From Gemmatimonadota bacterium (GTDB lineage: Bacteria > Gemmatimonadota > Gemmatimonadetes > Longimicrobiales > Gaopeijiaceae), in contig JAHEKM010000008.1 in NCBI GenBank assembly GCA_024638325.1, forward strand, positions 1-46,830: DNA of 46,830 bases. Direction: 5' to 3'. Within the stretch, counting starts at the first letter, position 1. Every line of letters begins with the position of its first letter. This document shows positions 8,853-17,071 of the stretch, one piece after another. Both the position numbers and the translations under genes were made by a program. Under the pieces are notes generated by a model. That model saw only the letters and a program-made list of their open reading frames with translations. It was not told the DNA's origin and ran no database searches.

Positions 8853-10489
8853 ACGGCGGACGGGGCTCCGACGCCGGCGTATGCCACGCCCGTGAGGTGC
8901 GCCATCTCGCGGTCCCACGTCGTGAGATCGTCGGCACAGAAGTCGCTCAAGCGCTCGTGTCCGCATGCCCGCGCCAGCACCTGCATCAACGCCACGCTCG
9001 CTTGGAGGAAGTTCGTGAGTCGGCGCGCCGATTCGTCGATGACCAGCCTCGCGCGGAGCCCCTTCTTCTGCGTGGCGATGCCCACGGGGCAGTTGTTCGT
9101 GTGGCAGGCGCGCATGCCGAGGCAACCGATCGCCTGAAGCGCGGAGTTGGCGATGGCGACCCCGTCTGCGCCGAGCGCCAGCGCTTTCACGAAGTCGGCC
9201 TCGGTGCGGAGACCGCCGGTGATGATGAGCGTGACGTCCGACGCTCCCGACGCGTCGAGGTGTCGTCGGGCACGCGGCAGTGCGGCCAGCGTCGGCACGG
9301 AGATGTTCTGCTTGAAGACGTTCGGGGCGGCGCCGGTGCCGCCACCCCTGCCGTCGAGGATGATGTAGTCGGCTCCGGCTTCGAGAGCGAAGTCGATGTC
9401 CTTCTCGATGTGCTGAGCGCTCAGCTTGAAGCCGACGGGGATCCCGCCCGTGACCTCACGCACCTCGTTGGCCACCTCGCGGAAGTCGGCCGGCGTCACC
9501 AGGTCGGGGAACGTCGGAGGGCTCACAGCCGGGGTGCCGGGCTCGAGCCCTCGCACCTCGGCGATCTTCTCGACGACCTTCTCGCCGGGAAGGTGTCCAC
9601 CCGTCCCGGTCTTGGCCCCCTGGCCTCCCTTGAAATGGAAGGCCTGGCAGCGCTTCACCTTGTCGAGGCCCCAACCGAAGCGCGCGGAGGCCAGCTCGTA
9701 GAAGTAGCGCGAGTTGGCCTCCTGCTCGTCGGGAAGCATGCCGCCCTCGCCCGAGCAGATGCCTGTGCCGGCACCCTCCGCCCCCTTCGCGAGAGCGACC
9801 TTCGCCTCCTCCGAGAGCGCACCGAAGCTCATGTCGCTGACGAATACGGGGATATCGAGCCGAAGGGGCTTCTGGGCTCTGGGGCCGACGACGAGCTCGG
9901 AGTCGACCGGAGCGTCGTCAGCGAGTGGCCTGCGGGCGAGCTGCGCAGTGAGCAGCTGCAGGTCGTCCCAGCGCGGCAGCTCGGTGAGCGGGACGCCCAT
10001 CGCCGTGACCCGACCGTGGTGGCCGATGCCCCTGGGTCCCTTCCGAGCGAGCTCCTGGATGTAGCCGTTGAACGGCTCCTCGGGCCCGCCGTGCGGGTCC
10101 TGGTACGTGCCCAGGTACTCGTCGCGCCTGAAGGGCTGCGGGTTCTCCTCGGCCCAGGCGGCGACTTCCTCTTCGTCGACGAGAACCGCGTCGTCCTCCA
10201 CCCAGGTACGGAAGCGCTCGAGTGCCTCGTCGTTGTTGTACTCGCTGATGCCCGTGTCGTAGCGGTAGTCCCAGCCGTGCACGCCGCAGATCAGGTTGGG
10301 GCCGTCGATGTGGCCGTCTGCGAGCAGCGCCCCGCGGTGATGGCAACGACCGTAGAACGCCCGCACCTGGTCGTCGAAGCGGACAATGACGAGGTCGACG
10401 TTCGCCACCAGCGCGTGGGCCGGACGCCGGTCCTCGAGCTCGCTCCAGCGCGCGACTTCGACGCCGGCGTCCTTCGCCCCGTCCGCCAT
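8849..10489 (-). CDS. Rieske [2Fe-2S] domain fused to FMN-binding glutamate synthase-like domain
   Basis: The protein has 546 residues. Residues about 10-110 form a Rieske ferredoxin domain with Cys49-x-His51 (RCHHRGALLADG) and Cys68-x2-His71 (CGVHGWDY), spaced 16 residues apart. From about 150 to the end is the glutamate synthase FMN/3Fe-4S domain, with ISVFVSDMSFGALS-like FVSDMSFGALSEEAK, GKTGTGGHLPG, KLSAQHIEKD, ILDGRGGGTGAAP and the cluster motif Cys456-x5-Cys462-x4-Cys467 (CLGMRACHTNNC). The glutaminase domain is missing, so ammonia transfer from glutamine is not implied. The ATG overlaps the stop of the metallo-beta-lactamase gene. Confidence 0.9.
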   Translation of the reverse strand: MADGAKDAGVEVARWSELEDRRPAHALVANVDLVIVRFDDQVRAFYGRCHHRGALLADGHIDGPNLICGVHGWDYRYDTGISEYNNDEALERFRTWVEDDAVLVDEEEVAAWAEENPQPFRRDEYLGTYQDPHGGPEEPFNGYIQELARKGPRGIGHHGRVTAMGVPLTELPRWDDLQLLTAQLARRPLADDAPVDSELVVGPRAQKPLRLDIPVFVSDMSFGALSEEAKVALAKGAEGAGTGICSGEGGMLPDEQEANSRYFYELASARFGWGLDKVKRCQAFHFKGGQGAKTGTGGHLPGEKVVEKIAEVRGLEPGTPAVSPPTFPDLVTPADFREVANEVREVTGGIPVGFKLSAQHIEKDIDFALEAGADYIILDGRGGGTGAAPNVFKQNISVPTLAALPRARRHLDASGASDVTLIITGGLRTEADFVKALALGADGVAIANSALQAIGCLGMRACHTNNCPVGIATQKKGLRARLVIDESARRLTNFLQASVALMQVLARACGHERLSDFCADDLTTWDREMAHLTGVAYAGVGAPSAV

Positions 10490-11379
10490 CAGCGCCCCGC
10501 CGCCGCCGCCTCGCGCTCCTGCTCGGCGAGCACGGCGAGGAAGAGCTCCTCGACCGGATCGATCTCGGCCCAGTAGCCGACCGGGTCGATGAACGGGTTC
10601 GGCGTCTCGCCGAGTCGCTCGTACTTCTCGTACATGTTGTACATCGCCGGATGGGACGCGAGCGGGATGTCGGGCGAGAGCGACCGCAGCACCGCGAAGC
10701 CCTGCTTGTACTGATCCGCGATGGTCGGGTTGGTCGGGTTGTTCACGAACTGGAAGCCCGGGTTGCTGCCCATGCTGCCGATGATGACGACCTCATAGGA
10801 CTCGCCGCCTTCCTCGACGGTCATCGTCCAAGTGGTGCAACCCGGCGTGTGTCCCGGCGTGAGCCGCGCCACGAGCGTCGTGCCGCCCAGCGTGACCTCG
10901 TCCCCGTCCTGCAGCACCCGGTCGATCGGGTGCGGTTTGTCGCCGGGCGTCATACGCTCGAGCAGCGGAACGTCCTGAGCCATCGCCATGACCTGGCCCC
11001 CAGTGAGGTCCTTCACGAGCGCGTCGCCCTGCATGTGGTCGCCGTGCGCGTGGCTGCCGAGAATGATCTCGATGTCCTCGAAGTCGAAGCCGAGATCCTC
11101 GACCGACTTCCGGAGGTTCGGGACCGCGTCCTCCCAGTTCGTGTTGATTAGGATGTGCCCCTCGGGCGTCGCCACGAGGAAGGACGACAGGCTCTGGGAG
11201 CCCACGTAGTAGAGGTTGCCGGCGATCCGGTGCGGCGGGAACTGGGCTCGTTGCTGCTCACGCGTGCCGACGTTGCGCCGGAACATGGCTTCTTGGCGCT
11301 CGAGGATGGTCTGGGCAGCCAGATCGGAGGCGGCGAGCACCGTCAGGACCATTCCGAGCGCGATTCGTCTCCAAAGCAT
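10489..11379 (-). CDS. Subclass B3 metallo-beta-lactamase family protein, exported
   Basis: The protein has 296 residues. The N-terminal signal peptide ends near AASDLAAQ (about residue 23). The zinc site follows the B3 pattern: His110-x-His112-x-Asp114-His115 (HAHGDH), His177 in the B3 signature GHTPGCTTW, and His243 in LASHPAMY. All usual ligands are present. The C-terminal helix YNMYEKYERL is also B3-like. GGAGG lies 9 bases before the ATG. The gene sits between a PQQ dehydrogenase and the Rieske-GltS gene, in what looks like one operon. Beta-lactam hydrolysis is plausible from motifs, but the native substrate is not known. Confidence 0.88.
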   Translation of the reverse strand: MLWRRIALGMVLTVLAASDLAAQTILERQEAMFRRNVGTREQQRAQFPPHRIAGNLYYVGSQSLSSFLVATPEGHILINTNWEDAVPNLRKSVEDLGFDFEDIEIILGSHAHGDHMQGDALVKDLTGGQVMAMAQDVPLLERMTPGDKPHPIDRVLQDGDEVTLGGTTLVARLTPGHTPGCTTWTMTVEEGGESYEVVIIGSMGSNPGFQFVNNPTNPTIADQYKQGFAVLRSLSPDIPLASHPAMYNMYEKYERLGETPNPFIDPVGYWAEIDPVEELFLAVLAEQEREAAAAGR

Positions 11380-11415
11380 GGTACGTAACCTCCGAAGTGT
11401 TTATGGCCCCTTGAC

Positions 11416-13482
11416 CTACCGCGGTAGCGCGAACGCGACGAGCTCCGCGACGAAGTCCTCGTCCACCGCCGCGACGACGATGTACTGCCGCCCCCCCACC
11501 TCGTAGGTGATCGGGAAGCCGATGGTGCCGCCGCCTGGCAGCGGCACGTCGTGAACAACCTCACCGGTGCGCTTGTCGAAGGCGGCGAGGACGGGGTCGC
11601 CGCGGGCGCCCTCTCCCGAGAACAACAGCGTGGCCGTCGCCAGGAGGCCCGTGCCGCGCGTCGGCCGTCCGGTCGGCGGGAGGTCGACGCCCTGGAGATC
11701 CGGATGATCGCGGATGTAGTCGGGCGTGTCGCCGTGCGGCACCTGCCAAAGGAGCTCTCCGGTGGTCAGATCGATTGCGGTGATACGGCCGTACGGCGGC
11801 TTGACCAGCGGCAACCCGCGCACGGTCGGGACCGCTCGGGACTCGGCCACGTGATAACGCACACCTGTCCGGTCGCCACCGTCGACGAGGCCGAGCCGCG
11901 TCGGCGACGTCACCGACGGCACGAAGAGGATGCCGCGGTCCGCATCCACCGCTCCGCTTGGCCAGTTCGCACCTCCACCGATGCCCGGCAGGATGATGGT
12001 GCCCTGGTTGTTCTCGTCGACGAGGGTCGGCGGTGTGTACAGCGGCCCGATCGTGTACTGGCTGACGATACTGAGCGCCTCGGCCCTCAGCTCAGGCGTG
12101 AAGTCGATGAGGTCGTCCTCGGTCAGCCCCTGCCGCTCGAACGGTGGTGGCCTCGTCGGGAAGGGCTGCGTCGCGGAGTCGCGCTCTCCCGGTACGTCCG
12201 ACCGGGGCACGGCCCGCTCCACGATGGGCCACACCGGCTCGCCGGTCTCGCGGTCGAGCACGTAGGCGAAGCCCTGTTTGGAGAGCTGCACGAGCGCCTT
12301 GATGGGTCGGCCGTCGACCGTGATGTCCACCAGGATCGGTGCCGAGGGGATGTCGTAGTCCCACAGCTCGTGGTGGGTCAGCTGGTAGTGCCACACCCGC
12401 TCGCCCGTTTCGGCGTCCAGAGCAACAACCGAGTTGGCGAAGAGGTTGTCGCCCGGCCGGTATCCCCCGAAGTAGTCGTTCGTCGCCGTCTCGGTCGGCA
12501 CGTAGAAGAGGCCGAGCTCGGGGTCGGCGCTAACGGGTGCCCAATGGCCGACGTTGCCGGTGTAGCGCCACGACGCCTCGAGTAGCTCGGGCGAGTCCTG
12601 CACCCACTCGTGCGTGCCGGACGGGACGGTCCAGAGCGACGGGTCCGCGCGTCCCCATGTGTCGACGCCGAGCTCCCCGTCGGACGGTACGGTGTGGAAC
12701 CGCCACCTCCGCGCACCGGTCCGCACGTCGTACGCGATGACGTCACCGGGCACGCTCATCGGCCACACCTCGTTCGGCGACGTACGCGTGGGGATGCTGC
12801 CCGTGTGCATGGACACGGAAGCGACGAGCACGTCACCGACGATCGCCGGCGGGGAGCTGTTCGAGACGCGCCCCTCTCTCTGGGCACCCGGGCGCTCGTC
12901 CCAGCGAAGGTCGTCGACCATGTCGACGAAGCCGCCCTCCCCGAATGAGCCGATCTGGTACCCCGTGCGCGCGTCCAGCGCGACGAGCTGATAGCTCGGC
13001 GTCACCACGAAGATGCGGTCGTCACCCGCCCCGTCGGTCCAGTAGCTCAAGCCGCGACCCGCGCTCGCCGTGAGCGGCTCGATGATGTCCGCCCAGCGTC
13101 GCAGCTCCCCTTCGGGGCGCCACGTCCAGAGCGTCTCACCAGTGGCCGCGTCGATGGCGACCACGGCCCGCTGATTTCCGGCGGTGGTGTAGAGCACGCC
13201 GTCGACGACAACGGGACTCACCTGCATGCGCGCGGCGGGCGGCTCGTTGCCGAAGTTTCTCGCGCTCCAGCGCCAGGCGACCTCCAGCTCCGACACGTTG
13301 GCCGCGTCGATCTGACTCAGGGCTGAGTAGCGCGTGGCCCCCGGGTCCCCCCCGAACGCTCTCCACTCGCCGGCAGCGGCGCCGGTTTGCGCGTCGGCCC
13401 GACCCGCGCCGGGCCCTGCGAGCAAGCACGAGACGAGGAGGGGCGCGCACCAAGGAGCCGGGGACCGGGGAAGCTTTCGCAT
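11416..13482 (-). CDS. PQQ-dependent dehydrogenase (quinoprotein glucose/alcohol dehydrogenase-like), periplasmic
   Basis: The protein has 688 residues. The signal peptide spans residues 1 to about 28 (CAPLLVSCLLAGPGAGRADA). The mature protein opens with WRAFGGDPGATRYSAL, the typical first blade of membrane-type glucose dehydrogenase-like quinoproteins, and continues with repeats such as VVALDAETGERVWHYQ and FAYVLDRETGEPVW, ending GGRQYIVVAA. No CxxCH is present, so electrons must leave by another carrier. The ATG at 13482 is chosen over an in-frame ATG at 13575 because it places the signal peptide at the N-terminus. The next gene begins 36 bases downstream. Confidence 0.9.
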   Translation of the reverse strand: MRKLPRSPAPWCAPLLVSCLLAGPGAGRADAQTGAAAGEWRAFGGDPGATRYSALSQIDAANVSELEVAWRWSARNFGNEPPAARMQVSPVVVDGVLYTTAGNQRAVVAIDAATGETLWTWRPEGELRRWADIIEPLTASAGRGLSYWTDGAGDDRIFVVTPSYQLVALDARTGYQIGSFGEGGFVDMVDDLRWDERPGAQREGRVSNSSPPAIVGDVLVASVSMHTGSIPTRTSPNEVWPMSVPGDVIAYDVRTGARRWRFHTVPSDGELGVDTWGRADPSLWTVPSGTHEWVQDSPELLEASWRYTGNVGHWAPVSADPELGLFYVPTETATNDYFGGYRPGDNLFANSVVALDAETGERVWHYQLTHHELWDYDIPSAPILVDITVDGRPIKALVQLSKQGFAYVLDRETGEPVWPIVERAVPRSDVPGERDSATQPFPTRPPPFERQGLTEDDLIDFTPELRAEALSIVSQYTIGPLYTPPTLVDENNQGTIILPGIGGGANWPSGAVDADRGILFVPSVTSPTRLGLVDGGDRTGVRYHVAESRAVPTVRGLPLVKPPYGRITAIDLTTGELLWQVPHGDTPDYIRDHPDLQGVDLPPTGRPTRGTGLLATATLLFSGEGARGDPVLAAFDKRTGEVVHDVPLPGGGTIGFPITYEVGGRQYIVVAAVDEDFVAELVAFALPR

Positions 13483-13519
13483 GGCGCCAACATGAGGGGA
13501 GCGCACGCGGATCGCGAGC

Positions 13520-14635
13520 ATGGGCAACGCGACACCCGATGGTCCCTGGGAGATCCACGCAGATCGTGCTGGCAACCGTCCTCAGGACGCCTATACCTTG
13601 GAATCAGGCACTATTCGAGTCGAAATCAGGGGTCAGCGCACCGCCTTGGCCTTGTTGAAGCCCGTCGTCTTCGTTCTCCGCGTCCTCGCCACGGTCGCCT
13701 TTGTGACCGTGGGGGTGGTCCTCGTCGTGGCGCTCCTGCCCTACTTCGAGGGATCGGGCTCGTACCCATGGGTGAGCCGCGTGGTGGCCGCAGACGCGGC
13801 CGTCATTGAACGCGTCCGCTCCATTGTGCCGACACAGATCGGAAGCCTGGACCTGGCGCGCACGTTCCTCGCCCTGGCGGTCTTGGCCGGCGCGGCAGCG
13901 ATCGATTTCGGAGCCAACAGCCTCGCATCCGCGACCTCGAAGTCAGGCTCGCGCCGGCGCCTCGGATGGCGCCAGCGGTACGCGGGGTGGAGGCAGCGCA
14001 AGGCGAGGCCCTCTACGCCCCGAGCCGTGCGAGCGCAGACCCGGGCGGAGGAGAAGAAGAGCCGAGAGGAACTCGTCGAGCTCATGGTGAAGGCGAAGCG
14101 TGAGCTGGACGCTATGACCAAGGACGTCGCGTTTCTCGCCCTGGACGTCGTCGAGTCGACGAACATGAAGCTCGGCGAGGACAAGGCGTTCATCGAGCAC
14201 GACTTCCGGGAGTTCAAGAAGATGGTCGACGCGGCCACCGCCGGAGAAAAGGCGCTGAAGTCGGCCTGGACACCGGACGGAGCGATGATCTGCTTCGACT
14301 CGGTGGAGCGGGCTGTGCGGGGCGCTCAAGCCATGCTTCGCCAGCTGCCCGCCTTCAACGCCAACACCCGAATGATGCAGACACCGTTCAAGGTGCGCTG
14401 CGGGGTCAACGCGGGTCGCGTCCAATACGACGAAGCGACGCCGATGGAGGAAATGAGCGACAACGCGATCGACGTCGCGGGTCACATGCAGAAGTACGCG
14501 CACCCCGACACGATCTTCGTCGCCACCGACCTCATCGAGAAGAGCCGCGTGAAGACGGGCTTCACACGGACCGACACCGAGGTGGACGGCTACGCGGTCT
14601 CCGTCTGGCGGGGGCCCTCAGCTCACCTGTCTTGA
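13520..14635 (+). CDS. Membrane protein with class III adenylate/guanylate cyclase-like domain
   Basis: The protein has 371 residues. Two membrane helices lie at about residues 46-75 and 112-133, then a basic, partly coiled linker, then a cyclase homology domain from about residue 202. Both metal-binding aspartates are visible (Asp209 in FLALDVVEST, Asp253 in TPDGAMICF), and VRCGVNAGRV aligns with the usual RxGI/VHxG strand. The later motif normally reading N-x3-R is here IDVAGHM, so the transition-state Asn and Arg are replaced by Asp318 and His322. Activity is therefore uncertain. The start lies 37 bases from the divergent quinoprotein gene. Confidence 0.75.
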   Translation: MGNATPDGPWEIHADRAGNRPQDAYTLESGTIRVEIRGQRTALALLKPVVFVLRVLATVAFVTVGVVLVVALLPYFEGSGSYPWVSRVVAADAAVIERVRSIVPTQIGSLDLARTFLALAVLAGAAAIDFGANSLASATSKSGSRRRLGWRQRYAGWRQRKARPSTPRAVRAQTRAEEKKSREELVELMVKAKRELDAMTKDVAFLALDVVESTNMKLGEDKAFIEHDFREFKKMVDAATAGEKALKSAWTPDGAMICFDSVERAVRGAQAMLRQLPAFNANTRMMQTPFKVRCGVNAGRVQYDEATPMEEMSDNAIDVAGHMQKYAHPDTIFVATDLIEKSRVKTGFTRTDTEVDGYAVSVWRGPSAHLS

Positions 14636-15522
14636 AGGTCGCCGAGCTCGGAGCCCTCGGTCACGACTTCGATGACCGGCACCGCAATGCGCATCGGCGG
14701 GGCCGGTAACCCGCTGGCCGGGTCGAGCCGCCCGAGAAGGAGCTCCCTCCGCCATGCCATTCTCGCGGGCTTGAAGCGCGGATTCGAGCTCAGCGGATGC
14801 GGCAGCGTGGCCGCGAGCGTCGCGGCCTGGTGCAGCGTGAGCGAAGAGGCCGAGCGACCGAAGTACTCCCGGGCGGCCGCCTCCGCGCCGAAGACGCCCG
14901 GTCCCCACTCGGCCGTGTTCAGATAGAGCTCCAGGATACGGTCTTTCCCGAGCTTACTTTCGAGACGCCCCGCGACCACGAGCTCCAACCCCTTCCGAAC
15001 GAAGGTCCGGTCCGTACCGAAGTACAGGTTCTTGGCGAGCTGCTGCGTGATGGTGCTGCGGCCCCGGAGCTCGTCCCTGTGCTGCCAGCCGTAGCGGACC
15101 GCGTGCGCGAGGGCGCCCAGGTCGGAGGCGCTGACCCAGGAGAACTCGTCGTCACCCGTCCACGCGACCTCCTCGGCGAGCGAGACCCAGTCGACACCCC
15201 GGTGCTGCCGGAAACGGTAGTCCTCGGCTACGAGGACGGCGCGCACGAGGTGCGACGAGACCTGGTCGAGTTCCACCCAGGTCTGACGGATCTCGAACGG
15301 CCGGCCGTCCTCGTTCGCCTCGGCGACGCGCTGCGCCATGAGCGCGGTCCGCTCGGGGTTCTCGTCCTCCAGCCGCCACGGATACGGGATCACGATGAAC
15401 CACACCACCAAACCCAGAACGCACACCGCGCCCGCCAAGGCGAACAGCCCCCGGCGCACGAGGCGTGCTGGGGTCGAGTGGTGATTCCGGGACGATTCGC
15501 CCGGATCAGGTGTGTCGGTCAT
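14623..15522 (-). CDS. mtgA: Monofunctional biosynthetic peptidoglycan transglycosylase MtgA
   Basis: The protein has 299 residues with one membrane anchor at about residues 22-46. The GT51 signature is complete: the catalytic Glu100 in AEDYRFRQHRGVDW, RGRSTITQQLAKNLYF at 153-168, and the second glutamate region ELYLNTAEWGPGVFG near 198-212. It polymerises lipid II into glycan strands at the outer face of the inner membrane. Compared with E. coli MtgA there are about 20 extra residues between the first two motifs (121-150). The ATG at 15522 is preferred over 15561. The end overlaps the convergent cyclase gene by 13 bases. Confidence 0.93.
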   Translation of the reverse strand: MTDTPDPGESSRNHHSTPARLVRRGLFALAGAVCVLGLVVWFIVIPYPWRLEDENPERTALMAQRVAEANEDGRPFEIRQTWVELDQVSSHLVRAVLVAEDYRFRQHRGVDWVSLAEEVAWTGDDEFSWVSASDLGALAHAVRYGWQHRDELRGRSTITQQLAKNLYFGTDRTFVRKGLELVVAGRLESKLGKDRILELYLNTAEWGPGVFGAEAAAREYFGRSASSLTLHQAATLAATLPHPLSSNPRFKPARMAWRRELLLGRLDPASGLPAPPMRIAVPVIEVVTEGSELGDLQDR

Positions 15523-15618
15523 CGGATCGGCGCGTGGTCGAGGCGACAAATCTCGGTACAACCGGGCGCACGATCCATGCCACCCGGCGCCGGAGGAGGT
15601 CCGGCGCCGGGCCGCACG

Positions 15619-16014
15619 CTACATCTGCTTCGTGGCGGTCCCGTCCATCACGAACATCCCGTCCGCGAAGTCCATCGAGGCGGTACCGTCCGGTGTCACC
15701 GTCAAGGCCACCGGGGCGATCTGCCCCTGGGCGTCGATCTCGTAGCGTAGCACGATGTTGTCGCCGGACACGCTGACGTCGGTGACCTCCTGTCCGCCCA
15801 TCATCTCGTTGTTGATGTTCGCGGCGACCTTGCCGCCACTGTCGGTCAGCGTCAGCTCCATGACGAACGCGCCCTCGGGCGACTCGAACTCGAGCTCCCA
15901 AGCGCCCATGAAGGCGCCGGCTGCAGAGGTATCGAGGCTGGACTGGGCGGCGATGGCCGCCGGAATGATCAGAGCAAGCGCCACGGCGGGCAGCGCGCGA
16001 ACGATCGATTTCAT
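15619..16014 (-). CDS. Small exported hypothetical protein
   Basis: The protein has 131 residues. The signal peptide runs through LPAVALALIIPAAIAAQ with likely cleavage after about residue 23. The mature part is a small beta-rich domain with GAWELEFESPEGAF and repeated strands ending in DGMFVMDGTATKQM. No catalytic residues stand out. Similar short exported proteins that measure a beta-barrel-like fold are common in soil bacteria. The ATG at 16014 is chosen because it starts the signal peptide; an in-frame ATG at 16104 would precede it by 30 residues of untypical sequence. No function is proposed. Confidence 0.7.
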   Translation of the reverse strand: MKSIVRALPAVALALIIPAAIAAQSSLDTSAAGAFMGAWELEFESPEGAFVMELTLTDSGGKVAANINNEMMGGQEVTDVSVSGDNIVLRYEIDAQGQIAPVALTVTPDGTASMDFADGMFVMDGTATKQM

Positions 16015-16152
16015 CGTGGGTCTCCGGTGGAGAAAAGGGGTGTCGCGGGGGCGCATCGAAGGCACGAGCGCCCGACACGAGGTAAGAGTGAAGTTCCGAC
16101 CCACGTCTTACGGCTGTGTGTCGGAAAGGTTACAGAACGTTTCGGTGGCCGC

Positions 16153-17064
16153 TCACCCCACACGAAAGCAGTCGAGGTCGCTGGCCGCATCGAGCGTGCC
16201 CCGATACCTGCGCTGCACCTCGGCCACTGCCTGGGCGAGCGGCGCGTCGCCCGGCAGCAAGTGGCTGAGCACCAGGCGGCCCACCCCCGCATCGCGTGCG
16301 ATTTCACCGACGCGTGCCGGGGCGGCGTGCACGTCCAGTATCGGGCCGGTCGACCCCACGGGGATGGCCATGTGCATGACCAGGAGATCCACACCCCGCG
16401 AGAACGCGATGAAGCGTGGATCGGTACCCGTCTGATCGCTGCTGAACACGATCGAGGCGCCACCCGACTCCACGCGATAGGCGAGCGCCGGGCTGTTGGT
16501 GTGCGGCACGGAGAGTGCCTGCACCGTGAGACCGGGCAGGTCCAACACGGTAACCGGGTCAGGGACGGCCACGTCGACCGTGTTCGGCTCGAGAGGCGCG
16601 CCCCGGCCCGGTCCACCCAGGGTCCCGCTGAGCACGCGGAACGCACCCGTCGTAGCGTCGAACAGCTGGAGCAGGTGCTCATCCAGCGACGGGAAGGCTC
16701 CGTTCCCGGAGGGACCGGAGATGCGCAGCGGATCCTGGCGGGCTAGATCGCTCAGCCAGAGGAGACCAGCCAGATCCGTCACATGGTCCGGATGGAAGTG
16801 GCTGATGCCGATGAGATCCAGCGTGGCGAGTGAGGCACCGGCCTCGCCGAATCGGACGAAGGCTCCGCCCCCGACGTCGATCATCACCCTCGCTTCGCCG
16901 TCGATCCAGACGAGGTAGCTCGCCGAGGCGCGCTCCGTCCCCGCCCTTGGGCCTCCCGAGCCAAGCACCTGGAGGGAAACGCCTTGGGCCTCGCACTGAA
17001 CCTGGGCGTCGGCAGGTACGGCCGCGATGAACACCAGCGCCCCGACCGCGAGTAGGGATCTCAA
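16153..17064 (-). CDS. Exported MBL-fold hydrolase (ribonuclease Z/arylsulfatase-like)
   Basis: The protein has 303 residues. The signal peptide ends at VPADAQ (about residue 21). The metallo-beta-lactamase fold is shown by LQVLGSGGP, the metal motif HFHPDH, IVFSSDQTG and the late LSHLLPGD, which resemble periplasmic members of the RNase Z/AtsA-like branch. An export signal makes an RNA-processing role unlikely, and the substrate is unknown. The stop of the upstream 17072-19222 gene is 7 bases away, so they are probably one transcript. Confidence 0.8.
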   Translation of the reverse strand: MRSLLAVGALVFIAAVPADAQVQCEAQGVSLQVLGSGGPRAGTERASASYLVWIDGEARVMIDVGGGAFVRFGEAGASLATLDLIGISHFHPDHVTDLAGLLWLSDLARQDPLRISGPSGNGAFPSLDEHLLQLFDATTGAFRVLSGTLGGPGRGAPLEPNTVDVAVPDPVTVLDLPGLTVQALSVPHTNSPALAYRVESGGASIVFSSDQTGTDPRFIAFSRGVDLLVMHMAIPVGSTGPILDVHAAPARVGEIARDAGVGRLVLSHLLPGDAPLAQAVAEVQRRYRGTLDAASDLDCFRVG

Positions 17065-17071
17065 CGTGTCG

